This document shows positions 11,080-23,553 of a stretch of 64,000 nucleotides of DNA, in pieces; the stretch's first letter is position 1, and each line of letters starts with the position of its first letter. A program made the translations under genes and the position numbers. The notes beneath the pieces are model-generated. The model was given only the letters and a program-made list of their open reading frames with translations, was not told the DNA's origin and searched no databases. The stretch is taken from assembly GCA_944470555.2 (NCBI GenBank), contig OX104129.1, positions 63,357,747 to 63,421,746 of the forward strand, written 5' to 3'. This DNA is from Heterobilharzia americana (Eukaryota; Platyhelminthes; Trematoda; Strigeidida; Schistosomatidae).

Positions 11080-11335
11080 ATGAGGACAGTTTACTCAACA
11101 ATGACATTGGATGCAGATTGTGCTATATCGTGGACTGACAGAACTATGAAATATGGACCACTGAATTTTAAGTGGCTAGCTGAATGGTGACGTGCTAGCC
11201 ATGGAACCTGAACAGGGGTGGGGTCACGGCTCCGCACCTCTGAGGAGTTCCATACTAGTGGGACGAAACAGATATCCAGTGCTCCCAGATTTCTAGTGTT
11301 CCTCTAGGTGATATCAGTCCATGAGGAATTCTAAC
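11080..11335 (+). repeat. HHR-SINE, right arm plus part of the middle
   Basis: It starts at the shared middle segment (gaggacagtttactcaacaa), passes the tRNA-like part, then the core CTGAGGAGTTCC..GGGACGAAA (11233-11260), and ends gatatcagtccatgaggaatt. Stem II is imperfect. Confidence 0.72.
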
Positions 11336-11689
11336 CTAAAGTTTCAGACTAGGCAGAATTCTACAATGGCATCCACACTTGTGTGCTACAAATTCAGAGT
11401 GAAATTATTAAACATATTGCGGTTCACATGAAAAACAAGGACCATTGAAAACACTGAAGTAGTTCAGGGATGTTTCGCCTTAGCTTATGACTCTTCAGTA
11501 GTCCATATGAACATCCTGGAGAAGAACCTTAAGCGTGCTATGATACAACCAATGGGTTGGAAGGTATTGATTCATATTCGTCTGCATCTATCAATTAATA
11601 TCAATCAATCTTGAGAAGCCCTTGTAAAAATTACATATTTATCGTTAGTTACATTACAAGCAAACAACAGTTGAATAATACTAATGATG

Positions 11690-11835
11690 GATGATGTCTA
11701 GAAGGGGAATCCGTGATGCGGGTTTCGTCTTTTCTGGGTCTAGTCAGCTGGATGTACCTGTCTGTGTGCAGAGTCCTATATGCCAATAAAGACCGATCGA
11801 TTCGTTTCAAACAGTGATGGTTAATTACAAGCAAT
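11690..11835 (-). repeat. Sm-alpha-like repeat, degenerate hammerhead
   Basis: On the minus strand GTACATCCAG is followed by CTGACTAGACCCAGAAAAGACGAAA, resembling the Sm-alpha core with a damaged CUGANGA box. A tRNA-like stretch lies upstream on the same strand. Confidence 0.5.
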
Positions 11836-12209
11836 ATCTTGGAAACAATAAGTTAGCGTTAATAATAGTAAGGAAAGGCTGGAATTATGTTCTGTCGAAA
11901 GAATGTCAAGGTGAAGGAAGGCTAGGATTTTGAATAAACTTTTTCTGAATACAGAATGTGGGGTTTTTCCCAGTAAGATTTTTAAATGAGTCCACTATGA
12001 GATTCTCTAGAAAGAGGCACAACTAATGCTTGATCAGTCGACTTTAGTTTGTTTATAACCTTTCAGGTACATCAAAGTAAGTATATAACGTTGTCTAACG
12101 ATTGACGGCAGTTACAATGTTGCCCACTGTTTTGTCATAGAGTTTGTTAAATCGGACATTTACTGAGTCATTTTTAGAAGAAAAAAAGATGTAATAAGGT
12201 AGGAAACAT

Positions 12210-13480
12210 TTTTTAATATAAGTGTACAACTTGGAAACTGTGACAGAATATAATCCCATATTAGATTTATAACACACAGTGATACCGTACGATTTACTTC
12301 ATGACGACGTTTCGAGCATAAATTATTATCACTCATAATCATATCAATGTAATCACACAGCATTTTCAACATCTGATTTTTATAGTCCTGTCACCTCATA
12401 TTCTTTTTTTATTGGTAGTAAAATTTTCCTTATCTCTAGTACAGATGGGTGTTGCGTCATTCCTACTACACATATGTTAGGTGTTGATTCGATGAACAAA
12501 GATTCAGTAATCAATCACTCACTCCTTCTAATGACATTAGAGTTGAGTACAGTAGTTTCATCCCCCGTCCTATTGTGGGGTTGAGTATTAATGCATACAA
12601 GAAATTGAGACTTTAAAACGGGTATCAAGACTTCTGGTCATCTCATCCGATGTCAGTTAAGGCGGGTTTAGTCAAATGCGCAAGAACCTAAACAAGGAGC
12701 TGAAGCATATAAAAGAAGTACTAATAATTAGTAAGTATCCTCCACACTTCATTAAGAAGTTCTTCTAAACAAGTAAGAAAAGAAATAATAACAGTAACAC
12801 AAGTACGACTAATAACGCCAACATGAGTAGAAAAGAGTTTATAGGGTCTATTGTGATACCATATAAGGAAGGAACATCAGAAACATCATGTAGGATTCTC
12901 AACAAAGCTGGACATTAGGGTGGCATTCTGAAACCTACAAATTCACTCAGACATCAACTTCGTCGAATGGCTTAAGGATAAGATAGAACCAATTCAGAAG
13001 AATAATCTAATCTACCAGATTCTATGTAATGACTGTGAGTTCAAGTACATGGGTGAAATTAGCCGGTTAGGCTGAGTTAGATTAGCGGAAGGTAGGAATT
13101 TAGCTAAATATAGAATGACAGACCCCAATAAAGTTAGTGGTCTAGAAAACACCATTGACTATTTCAATGCATGCATTAAGACAATCACAGAATGGGATGA
13201 GTGTGATATAACCATTGTAGTTCAGTCGAATGTAATTAGATGGAGAGAGGAAGCGACTGCTTACTGAATCTTTGTTCATTGAATCAACATCTATACCAGA
13301 AATAAAAACAAAGAATATGAGGTGACAAGACTATAAAAATCAGATGTTGAAAGTGCTGTGTGATTACATTGATATGATTATGAGTGATAATAATTTATGC
13401 TCGAAACGTCGTCATGAAGTAAATCGTACGGTATCACTGTGTGTTATAAATCAAGTAAACAAATCTAATCTAGAAGGAAA
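12210..13480 (+). mobile_element. Penelope-like element fragment with inverted terminal repeats
   Basis: A segment at about 12250-12405 recurs in reverse complement at about 13317-13470 (for example tacttcatgacgacgtttcg against cgaaacgtcgtcatgaagta). Between them, at 12840-13260, a broken plus-strand frame reads IVIPYKEGTSETSCRILNKAG, KPTNSLRHQLR and IYQILCNDCEFKYMGEISR, which is the PLE thumb region followed by the start of a GIY-YIG nuclease. Much of the RT is missing. The ends match the termini at 45340-45500. Confidence 0.75.
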
Positions 13481-13489
13481 CATTTTTGT

Positions 13490-15840
13490 TTTCTACGATT
13501 CCATCTATTAAAGTTGACAGACAGATGTTTTAAATTCGTTGATCAGTCAACCAGACTTTTAATGTTTCATATTCATGTAGAAAATTCACTGTAGAGTGCA
13601 AAATAAAGTCGATATTCCCATTTCTGAATGTTCTACTGACAAGAAAATTGAATAAATTTATCCAGATGTTAGTGAATAGAAAACTAACATGAAGTGAACA
13701 GTTTATTAACATTCAGAACTATATGTCTCTTATTAGCGAACAGAATCTTGTGCATTGGTTTAAAGATTTGAGAAAATCTGATGTGAAGATACACTAGGTA
13801 GGGAGCTAAGATTTCTATGTAACATTTTAATAGAAGACGATTATCCACCGAGATTTGTGGATTCCAACATGAAATAAAAATTATAAATACAAAATTTACT
13901 GACCGTTTTAATGAAAACCCTTTACATGAACTTGGAATTCAAAGGTGAAATTCCGTTTACATTGTAACCGCAGTTATAACAAACTTGTATGTCCATCCCT
14001 ACCTAACGGAACAATGCAAAGTCATAAAAAAACTATTAATAAAGTCACAAGGTAATAATGGCTGGAGGTCAACTCAAGGTCCGAAAAAATTGCTCATAGG
14101 ATTACAATAAAGAAATGAATCAACTGTGTTATGAAGATTACGAGATAGGTAAAATTAGAGATTGAATGTATCACTTTTGAAAGAAAAGATTAGGCTTGTA
14201 CTGCTGGATTGTCAAAGCCTCTGCAATCCCTTCCAAATGTTCTATGTCACTTTATAAATGACTTTGAAAGATGATTGTCGTGGAGTAGATTGGCCAGAGT
14301 TAATCAAATGCTCAACAATCCAGCTGTTGATGACTTTACACTCTCCTTTAGACAGTCATGCAGGATAGTGCTCTAAGATGTGTTTAGATAGAACAGGTTT
14401 TATATGTCCTATTAGCTATTGGCAGATAGATATAAATGTTGCAACTATGATTACGCTTTAGAAAATGATTTGCCGAAAATAAAATCTTTTTTGTTGAATT
14501 ATCTTTTATTAACTTCTATCTAATGGGACCATTCCCATACTGCTGATATCCTCAAAAATTGCCTTTCAAGATGTTTGAAAAAGACATGCAGCTAACTGGA
14601 CAATCACATTGCCTAGGAAATAATTGATCCATAAATGCGTCAAAGGCGGAACATCTCTTCTGGACACGTCAGGGTGTAACTACCAAAGTATATTGACCGT
14701 AAATGGCGTCAACTTCGGAAGCATATTTTGAAACACTATCCAGTTTGGCTATCAAGAAGAGAAAGAAAATATGTCGACAGTTCTGTTTTTGAACACGTCA
14801 TCATGTCTAGAGATTTACACATTCCAGTATTTCTTTCAAACTAGCTTATAATATGCCTCCCTACAATTCGAAAGGCATTCGACTGCGTCATCTTGTGACT
14901 ACTTGCTGTCGACTGGATAAATAAAGCTCCAGTTAACCATCTTTTCCTCTATTTAACTGAGTTAGAATCATCTCTGTATCCGTTCCTGTTGCGTGGTTAT
15001 GTGTGACAGCATGCACGGCTATTACTGAACCCCTTTCGAGATTTCTCATCCTTCTTAAGTCTACCATTCCATTTTCAGCTAGCCTGATTGACCCCGATCA
15101 GCTAATATGATCTGTATACTTAATCTCACAGTCATTACCTCCAATTAGGCAAATGAAATTGTTTCGACAAGATCCTTTATCTGACAAACTTTTTCACCGA
15201 CTGAGTGCGTGAGCTTAAACATCACTATAATCCCAGCCAAACTGACAATGCTACACAGGTAGATATTTCACTGTCCCTTCTGTATATAATATCAGTATGG
15301 AGGTTTTCAATTCAGTTCATTTGTTATGATCGGCATAATGACTACCGCTATTTATGTCTGCGACTGCATTAGTATTAGTGTTGCTCCATTGTCTACATTG
15401 ATCAACTAATCGACATCATCATCAGTCTTTATGTTAAAAAGTTCACAGTAGACTGACAGGATGATCAGTGTGCGAATGATTTACAAATTGCATGGTTGAT
15501 GTTGATATTTCTCATACCTGAGGAGTTATTCAACTGCCACTCAACTGTACCGTCGACAAGGTTTCCGTTAGAAAGCGCCTCGCAGCCAAAATCCCAAAGT
15601 CTGAGCCTTCCACATTAAAGTGATCGAAACACTAGATGACCGTTTTGCTTGGCTGTGACCGAGACAACTCGTCAGCAGCTCTCACAACCTAATTGTTGAT
15701 ACCACCTGACCTGCATGGAAGGGTATACCTTAGATGAGATGATCACTTTACAAAGTGATTTACAAATTAAACTTTCCACGATCACTCTGACCTAACTGGT
15801 AAAGTCCACAGATCAACCTGAGAGGTTTGTAACTACTCAA
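13490..15840. other. long stretch with no assigned feature
   Basis: AT-rich; open frames are all short and no motif was recognised on either strand. Some parts (14200-15100) look like decayed coding sequence, but I cannot name a family. Confidence 0.45.
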
Positions 15841-15842
15841 GT

Positions 15843-16030
15843 TGTTCAATGGTAGTACATTCCCATCTTGACGACTAGCAGAGGAGTCGAGGGAGTGCAT
15901 TTCGTCCCATTTGGGACTCGTTAGCTGGATGTATCTGCACCCCACTGAGTGATGTTGTTCCCCTTGATGCTCTAACCCAGAACCCTTCGATTCAAACGCC
16001 AGAGCGTTATCCACTAAGCCACCGGAGCAC
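15843..16030 (-). repeat. Sm-alpha-like hammerhead repeat
   Basis: Minus strand: tRNA-like head with A box TGGCTTAGTGG (about 16015) and GGGTTCTGGGTTAGAGC in the B-box position, then GCAGATACATCCAG, then CTAACGA/GTCC/CAAATG/GGAC/GAAA (15924-15900). Stem II is perfect, but the CUGANGA box has G changed to A at the third position, which should disable cleavage. Confidence 0.72.
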
Positions 16031-16135
16031 AAACAACATCACTCACTAGAGCATAGGTCCATCCAGGTGACCAGTCCCAAGTAGGATGGAACACATGTCC
16101 TAAATTCCTCTGCTGGTCATCAAGATTAACGTAAA
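16020..16135 (+). repeat. Sm-alpha-like repeat, degenerate, head-to-head with the previous one
   Basis: It reads ACAACATCACTCACTAG, GTCCATCCAGGTGACCAGTC, CCAAGTAGGATGGAAC and then the post-cleavage CCTAAATTCC. Core bases are damaged. It faces the 15843-16030 copy in opposite orientation with almost no spacer. Confidence 0.55.
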
Positions 16136-16534
16136 ATCATGGATATCCGGCAGAATCGAGGTATCTGCATAGCAGCCCATCTACCAACAGAGGTCGAGCA
16201 ATTCGGAGCTATATAGCAAAGGGGAATTGCAAGTATCACTACAACAGTAGTATATTTCGTTATTATATTAGCAGTTTTCTTTACTTCTCAACCTATTTTA
16301 TTACCACTTACAACACTGAATACAATTAGTATGCTAGCAGTAATCCATTTTTAAGAAAGACTTTGTTACAATTCAGTATTAACAGACGAGTGGTTAGTCA
16401 AGTGACCCAACTTTTAGACGGTTATCCATTTGCTTTCCGACAATGGTGTTCAATGAATGAGACAACGAACTCTGTTTTATGATAAACAATCACTAAGCAG
16501 GATTAAACAACTCATATTTCATGTTAGTATTCAT

Positions 16535-16730
16535 CACAAAGTGAGATCAGTTTGAAGAACTATTGAAGACACGAGAATACTGGACAGCTGTTTCTTCTTA
16601 GTATCCAGCTCCTCAGCAATGCGCACCCAAGACACTACCAGAGGACCAACTCAAGATCTATATGTTCCCCCAGTAAGGACATCACTACTGAGCCACTGCG
16701 TGGGATTTTGTAGTTTAGAAAAACTTGGGT
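16535..16730 (-). repeat. HHR-SINE, single left arm
   Basis: Minus-strand core CTGAGGAGCTGGATACTAAGAAGAAA has an intact CUGANGA and a stem III of CAGCTG before GTC, but stem II is mutated. The tRNA-like part follows at 16630-16700. Confidence 0.65.
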
Positions 16731-16734
16731 CAAA

Positions 16735-17145
16735 ATGAAATTCATTATTTTCGGATTTGCATTTCTCAATGAGAATGTAAAACAAAATAAACATGTTTCA
16801 ATTGACGTTTCACTATTCAATGCTTCTAACAGCTTCATCAAAGTTATCGGAAACTGGAACTTACAATACCACCCTAGCTTATATATGATAACACTTGACA
16901 AGTATCCTCCTCCATGAATGATTCCATGTCGTCAGAATTGCACAATATAAAATGATGTCCACATGTAGTGTGTGTGTGCGTGTGTGTGTTGGTTATGTCA
17001 ATATATGGAGGTGGGTTGAGACCAGATCAAACCACGTTTCACTGCCTCCCTCATTCCTCCCTATTTACATAATTATGATTCCACTTTATGTGAAGAAATT
17101 CTGCTACGAAACAGACGTTCTTTATAGTTTGCAAAAGCCTCTCTG
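16735..17145. other. no recognisable feature
   Basis: Contains a (TG)n run near 16968-16990 and no supported gene. Confidence 0.45.
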
Positions 17146-17149
17146 AATA

Positions 17150-19060
17150 ACTTTGATATTGTTAATTAGTCAACCTTGTCACCTGAAATTATAAAGTGTA
17201 CTCAGAGCTGTGGCTGACATGTTTTCAGTTTATTTGACTGGACTGCAAGCTCTTCAGTGTTCAGGTTTTCTAATTTTGATTTCACGGAATGTTTGTCTTA
17301 TGTATTTGTTGCATCGCATACTGAGCATTTTATTTTATAACCATAATCAGATTGTGAATCTAGACGGATCTTGTCCTTCAGATGAACTGAGGTGTTCTTC
17401 AATGTGTTTGATGTCCTGTAGAATACTCTGATGATATTGGATTTGTTGAACACTCTCCTAATTCCATCCGATATATATGTGTGTGTGTGCGTGTGTGATG
17501 TGTGAGGGATGAGTACTGTTGAGCCCCATTATTTACGAGTACTTCTATGATCTAATTTAATGTCACTTTCTATTTCGCGAATGAATCCTTCTGGATAATT
17601 ATTCAGCTTAGGTGCCTTGTTCACATATTTTAATTCCTTAACTCTTTCATTGCCATCCATTATTAGAATGTGGACTGTCTTTAAACGCCTCGATACAGTA
17701 GAATCTTTTGCCCCAATTGGATGTGATGAGTTGTAGTGTAAATATTTGTCCGAATGTGTTGGCTTCCCGAAAATGGTTCTACTTAAATGTCAATTTTCTT
17801 CCCGCTTGATAAGGAAAGGTAGTTCCCCCTTATCCATTTCTTTTTCTGATCTGAAGTAGATACTGGGAGATGTAGAGTTCAGCTGATCTAAGAATGCCTA
17901 GTATAAGTCATGTTTTAGAATTATGAATGCATCATCAACATATCTCAGTCAAACTTTTGGCTTTAGTAATTGAGTGAAGACACTTTCTTCTAATTTACTC
18001 ATAAATAGGTTAACTACTATGGGGGAAATAAGTGAACTCAAAGCAACACCGTCAGTTTGCCTGTATAGTTTTCCCTTATTTGTGAAGTGAGTAGTTTCTG
18101 AGCAGAATTTTATGGTCTTGATGATATCAGTGGTATTCAGTGGACGTCTTTCTGTCAGTGACGTATCTGAATTGAATAAATTAGAATTAATATCTCGACT
18201 GTCATTAGTTGGAATACTAGTATATAAAGAATTGATGTCATAGCTTATCATAATTTCATCTTCCTAAATTTTAAGTTAAGAAATTTTGGATTTAAGGTTA
18301 TCAGGTAAGTCCTCTATTGTGTATTCTGAGTGATTTTGTAGGGGTTTAGGTGTTGAAGCCAGATATTTGGAGAGGTTGTATGTTGGTGGAGTTCACAATT
18401 GATCTAAGTGGAACGGAAGGTTTTTGAAGCTTCGGTAGACCGTGGAACCTTGAAGTTATGTATGACTTAGGTCTAAGCTTGAACAAAATTGAGCTGTCGA
18501 TTTCTGGTTTACGCTCTTAAATTAGCCTATTCTTGTTCAGTTTCATTTTGTTCAGTTCTGCAGATATTTTCTTTTCATAAGTTAAAGTGTTTAGTCCTTC
18601 GAATAAGTGTTCACTTGCTTTCTTCTCATACTCAGTTCTGTTCATAATGACTGTTATATTTTCTTAATCTACCTTTGTTATCATAATATTCTTGTCTTTC
18701 CTCAAGCTTTTCAGGGCTTGATATTCTTGTTTACTGATGTTAGATGGTGTATTCTTTTGCGTCACAAGGATATGTGAAATTTTCTGACGTACAATCTACT
18801 CCTCGTCGTTAGCTATGGATTCCAAAGCCAGTTCGATGATTTGTGCTATCTCATGAATAATTAATGGCTTGCGGTTGATGTTGAAACTGAGACGTTTCTG
18901 TAATAATGAAATCTCATTTTTACTTACAATCTTATCTGACATGTTGTGTATTGAGTTAAGAGTTCTCCTATCATGTTTTACTGTTTGTTCTGCATATTTT
19001 TGCCTTGTTCATTTGGAAAATTTCTTGGATTTGTCTTGTTTTGGCCACATTGTAAAAATT
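17150..19060 (-). mobile_element. Penelope-like element, nearly complete RT, inactive
   Basis: Minus strand from 19060: the PLE N-terminal RT region (ALKSLRKDKNIMITKVD, FHGLPKLQKPSVPLRSIVN), the catalytic core (18251-17949: MISYDINSLYTSIP, KLYRQTDGVALSSLISP) and the LRYVDDAFII active-site motif around 17930. The thumb (LNNYPEGFIREIES) and linker (IRRVFNKSNIIRVF) follow, then the start of a GIY-YIG domain (YGYKIKCSVCDATNT) near 17200. PLE RTs are related to telomerase. Several in-frame stops make it non-functional, but order and content are almost complete. Confidence 0.85.
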
Positions 19061-19064
19061 TGAT

Positions 19065-19945
19065 TCCCATTCTTGGAACAGTCTATGAATCTATTCAAGT
19101 GTATCAAGTGTAACTAATTTTGACAAACATTCATCAGTATTTCTAATCCATGCTGGATAAAATTCAAGTTTTACTGTCTGCTATTATGTATTCTTTCATG
19201 TAGGATTATACAGGAAGTATACTATGCTAATGTTTCCTTTGATGGATTTCAAATTGCACCTTTTCATATTAGACTATTTGAAACAGAAAATTTACTGAAT
19301 GTTCAATAGTCTACGAAAGTCTTCATCACTGATTGAGTCAAATTGTTTTCTTTGTAGATAATAAATTATACATCACGTTGATTTTATCTTACTCTCTGTC
19401 TATACACCAATGAAACATTGGCTTTCATTTAAGTATATATTCGAGAATTTCATGAATACTGTCTGGCGGTCAGTCAATCCCTACAAACTCCAAAAACTGA
19501 AATATTATCAAGTCCTATGTTGTGATTTGCATCGAGATGAAATTTCTTCAAGTTCTAATGAGAAGTCATCACCTGTAGGGTAAACTATGTCGGGTGTAAA
19601 AAGAAATACTGAATGATAGTAGTAGTCAGTGGTCATAGTATATCACGAATTGATGGAAGTAAAAATTGAACTTGAAGCGTTGGATCCAGACAGAGTGCCC
19701 ATCATCAGGCCTAGCGACTTTGGCCTAGACCCCTAGCGGAGTTATGAATGTGTGCTATATGGAAGTGTTTTCATTCTTGTTTTCAAGGTTACCATAGTAA
19801 TCTCATTCTATATTTTAATACCAGTTCTTCATCATAATTTGAGGTGATTGGGAATATTTGTAGCACAGGAAAAGGATTTTGATGGAAGGTTTTATCGTGA
19901 AGCATTCATTATCATTCTAAACAACATCATTGGCACAAACTTGAT
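19065..19945. other. no recognisable feature between two PLE copies
   Basis: AT-rich DNA; no motif recognised. It may be decayed PLE 5' sequence. Confidence 0.4.
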
Positions 19946-19949
19946 AGAG

Positions 19950-21140
19950 AAGTTACCTAAGCGACCTTCTTTACAGGTGATTTAATAGCTTGTGTTGATG
20001 ACCTTTTGATTTCATTGGTTGTTTCTGCTAGAATCTTGTCATTATCTCTATGCATATTTCGATTGGTTGGCGTGTTGACGTAAACTTTGACCTTCTTGTT
20101 GATTCTTATTCGTTGATAGATTGAGTCAATGTCAATATGTCTATTGATCGTGGACTGATGTAACTGGCACACTCTCAAAAATTCTCTAGCATTCTTTGTA
20201 TTTCTTGTATCCAGGATTGTCACATTTTTACAGTAAAATTCATATCTACATTTGTCCGAATGTATTAATATGCCATGCTGCCTCACTTCTACTTGATATT
20301 GATGTAGACAGATGCAAAGAAGATGATATCATGTTTTTCACAGTTTCTGCAGTAGATAACATTGAGTTTATCTTCCTTTGTATCTTTTGACCTTCATGAT
20401 AGAGACTGAAGAGATTTTATGGGTTTTTGGGATACAAAGATTGCAAAATGCTTCAGTTATATAATCATTACCTCAGATATATTCTTCATATGAGGTAAGA
20501 TAATCCATTTGTTGGTTTGCTTGACGATGAATTATGCAAACATCTCTTTTGATGAATCTTTATGAATAACTATTCTTCTGGAAAATAGTTCAGCAAATAA
20601 TTTCCTGCTTTAATCCTCAGGATTGATATACTTATTACAGTGTATTTCCAATCTTTTAAACAATGTTCTTATATAATTAGTTTTTGTATACTATTGCATT
20701 GTTATTATTTTAGTTAAGAAGTTGATCTGTATGAGTTAATTTTCTGTAAACTTTCCAGTTTCCAATTTTCTTGAATCTATTCTAATGATCACAACAACTA
20801 GAAATGTAAGTTTATCGTTTGATTTTTCTTCAATTGTCAATTTGATGTCATTTTAAATGTTATTAATTACTTTTTAATCATTTTTCAATTCACTTCTTTG
20901 AATAATGATAAACTTATCATCTACATATCGGATACAAAGTTTTGGTTTAATCAACAACAATACTAATCTTTACATCATTACTTCTACAATTATTCATGAT
21001 ATAGGCGATCCTATGAATATTCCTTTTGTCTATTTGTAAAGTTTTCTTTTGAACTGGAAATATGTTGAACACTACAGGTGTATGTGTGTATGTGTTTGTT
21101 CTTAGAGGTGTTCCAAGGTCATCTACACAATCCAATAAAC
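19950..21140 (-). mobile_element. Penelope-like element fragment, RT core to C-terminus, inactive
   Basis: Minus strand: LLIKPKLCIRYVDDKFIII around 20960-20905 is the RT active site (YVDD). The degraded thumb follows, then a GIY-YIG remnant (NVIYCRNCEKHDII near 20360) and the C-terminal segment at 20286-19957 (KCRYEFYCKNVTILDTR, LHQSTINRHIDIDSIYQRIR), typical of PLE nuclease ends. Stops and frameshifts are numerous. Confidence 0.78.
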
Positions 21141-21204
21141 CACTTGAAGAAAAAATGCTTCTGAAGTCTGTGCTAATAATGTTATCTGAAAAGACAATTG
21201 AAGC

Positions 21205-21290
21205 TTTAGGTATATCCAGCTGATGAGTCCCAAATAGGACGAAATGCGCATCCTACATTCCACTGCTAGCCATTATCCATCATTACTATA
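21205..21290 (+). ncRNA. Sm-alpha-type hammerhead ribozyme, intact core
   Basis: TATATCCAG precedes CTGATGA (21220-21226), stem II GTCC/GGAC with loop CAAATA, GAAA (21241-21244), loop-less stem III TGC/GCA, and a cleavage triplet ATC (NUH rule) at 21250-21252, then the family's TTCCACTGC tail. This is the established schistosome hammerhead; all core bases are present. Stem I is weaker than in the type sequence (CCAG faces CTAC). Upstream repeat sequence is truncated. Confidence 0.85.
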
Positions 21291-21294
21291 AACT

Positions 21295-21790
21295 ACTCAG
21301 CTTAGGTAATACAATACCATTAAAATTGTTTACACTGATCTATCGGAAGTGTTGTTATACTATCTTTTTTGTTGTTAAAAAAAACTTAAGGGAAGATTTA
21401 AATTTCTGGCTTAAATATCTTAACCGAATCTCATTAATCCTCATAGAATGCTTCCAATGAATGAAAGATTAAATTATTAGACGACTTCAGATGAATACTC
21501 ACTGTCCGTTTTCGAAAACATCTCTAATCTTAACTGTTACAACTAAGATATTCATAGAGAAACTTATATACTGTATACTTGACGTTTGATAAAGTAAACT
21601 TCTTCAATCCATTAAAAGATTAAATCGACTGTCAGTATACTACAAATAATGCAACTTTATAAACAGGTGGGAACAGAAGTGTAGTCATCTTTTGTATTCA
21701 TCCAATATTGACCAATATCACTATGAAGTCGTCAATAGTCTTATTATTTCTAATTATGAGGGAATTGTAAGGATTTAGAAATATTTCAAG
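21295..21790. other. no recognisable feature
   Basis: AT-rich sequence with no recognised element. Confidence 0.45.
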
Positions 21791-21794
21791 TTTT

Positions 21795-22205
21795 TATTCA
21801 TTGTAGACTGACATCAGTTGGAGGAACAATGGAAACCTGGGAGCACTGGAAAGCCGTTTTGTCCTAGTATGGAACTCCTCAACAGCGGGCATCCAAGACC
21901 CCGCCAGGGATCTAACCCGCTTGATGGTCATGAGGACAGTTACTCAACGATGATATTGAGTGGCGGTTGCACTATGTCGTGAACTAACAGAAGTTGGAAA
22001 TATGGACCATTGAATTCCCAGTGGCTAGCTGAATGGCGACGTGCTGACCATGGAAGCTGAAGGTCGCGAGGTTTAGTCCCTGGTGGGGTCGTGGGTGTGC
22101 ACCGCTGAAGAGTCACATACTAGGATGAAACGGCTGTCCATTACTTCCAGATTTCTATTGTTCCTACAACTGATGTCAGTCTATGATGAATAACAACTTG
22201 AAGTT
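21795..22205. repeat. HHR-SINE, inverted dimer
   Basis: The left arm is in reverse (core about 21845-21890) and the right arm forward (tRNA-like 22027-22090, core 22098-22150). The ends are inverted: caagtttttattcattgtag against ctatgatgaataacaacttg. The right core has CTGAAGA and stem III CGGCTG before GTC, but stem II is damaged (GTCA/GGAT). Confidence 0.75.
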
Positions 22206-22249
22206 TTGTTATCTATTCACCAAGTTAAATAATAGGTTTTCACGTTGAT

Positions 22250-22390
22250 ATTCGTCATAGCCTGTAGCATTCATTGTAGAAACATTGAAAATCTAGGAGC
22301 AATGGACGGTTATTGCATCCTACAAGTATAGGGCCCCTCACGAATACACACCCATAACCCTTCAAGTTCCACAGGCAGCATGTTACTATA
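22250..22390 (-). repeat. HHR-SINE, decayed left arm
   Basis: agcattcattgtagaaacat and gagcaatggacggtta mark the left end, and a tRNA-like remnant (aacccttcaagttccacagg) follows. The core is degenerate. Confidence 0.55.
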
Positions 22391-22695
22391 ATATGATACT
22401 TATGTGTATCACTCAACAAATATGCAGAAGGAAGTGGAGATGGATTGGGCATACACTGAGAAGACCATTCGGGGACATAACATGCCAGGCACTTGAGTGG
22501 AACCCAGAGGAGAAACGACGAGTTGGACATCCAAGGTGAGGGTGACATGGATGAGATCGTGCGAGGAAGAAATGAAAGCTTGTGGGCTGTCGTGGAACCA
22601 GGTTCAAAATTTTGCAGAGAACAGAGTGCACTGGAGACGTACTACTGAAACCCTATGTTTCACTAGGAATCCAAGGGACAAATAATAATAATATG
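22390..22695 (+). mobile_element. RTE-like element, 3' end fragment C
   Basis: It encodes across frames RRKWRWIGHTLRRP-like, then EWNPEEKRRVGHPR, EEEMKACGLSWNQV and ENRVHWRRTTETLCFTRNPRDK, then stop and (AAT)n. This is the standard 3' terminus of the family. The rest is absent (5' truncation). Confidence 0.82.
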
Positions 22696-22699
22696 TGTA

Positions 22700-23501
22700 T
22701 CCGAGAGTTAAACATGTAATCTAGAAACTTTACTTTTCAAAATGAGACATTAGAAACAGATAGCAGATTTTTCTTGTTTTTATCAAAAACTTTATTTTCT
22801 TCTTACTTCTGAGAATCCAAGGGAAAACAAAACATTACTTTACTGTTGTTATTATCATTATGCTGATGATTATTCTGTCATTTTGTCTTGTCTTAATTCA
22901 TATCAAGTTTACAAACGAAGAAAAAAGGTAAATTTACTTGTCAACAATGAATTATGCCTTATGTAAAAGTTGAACAGATACTAACCCACAGTTGGACAAT
23001 ATAAGTAGTCAAGTAAGTGAATGAATGAAACACACGTAATAGTGAAGTATTGTGAGTAATCGAAGTGAAACACACACACACACACAGACGTACACCAAAG
23101 GAAGAGATAATAGTGAATTACTAAAGTTGTCTTAATTTTGACAGATTACATCTTCCTCCTCTAGTGGAATTGAAGGCTTCTTCTATTTTGTTACTTAGAG
23201 AATTAATGTAGTTGTCATTTATACAGTTAAATGTTATCGAAAAGACGGCAGTAACAGCGGTTACCTAGTTCAATGGGTGGGTGTTTGTCATATATATATA
23301 TATTATAGAGTTGACATCAGTTTAAGTCTTATTTTTCGGTAGAATTCTATCATACAACTCCTATTCTCTCTCACACACACACACTTTCTGACACGTATTT
23401 ATATGTCTTTTCATCATGGCGCACACATGAGAGCTTCGAAGTAAAACAATAAGTAGTATTCACTTTCGAATGTTTTCAAATTTGAAATTCAAATTAGTGA
23501 A

Positions 23502-23553
<52 letters not shown>

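Noticed and set aside
14200..15100. Possible decayed retroelement coding region
   Set aside because: No family motif could be read in any frame; left as unassigned.
17949..18251. A host telomerase reverse transcriptase
   Set aside because: The motif set and nearby GIY-YIG sequence are those of Penelope-like elements, which are only distantly related to telomerase.
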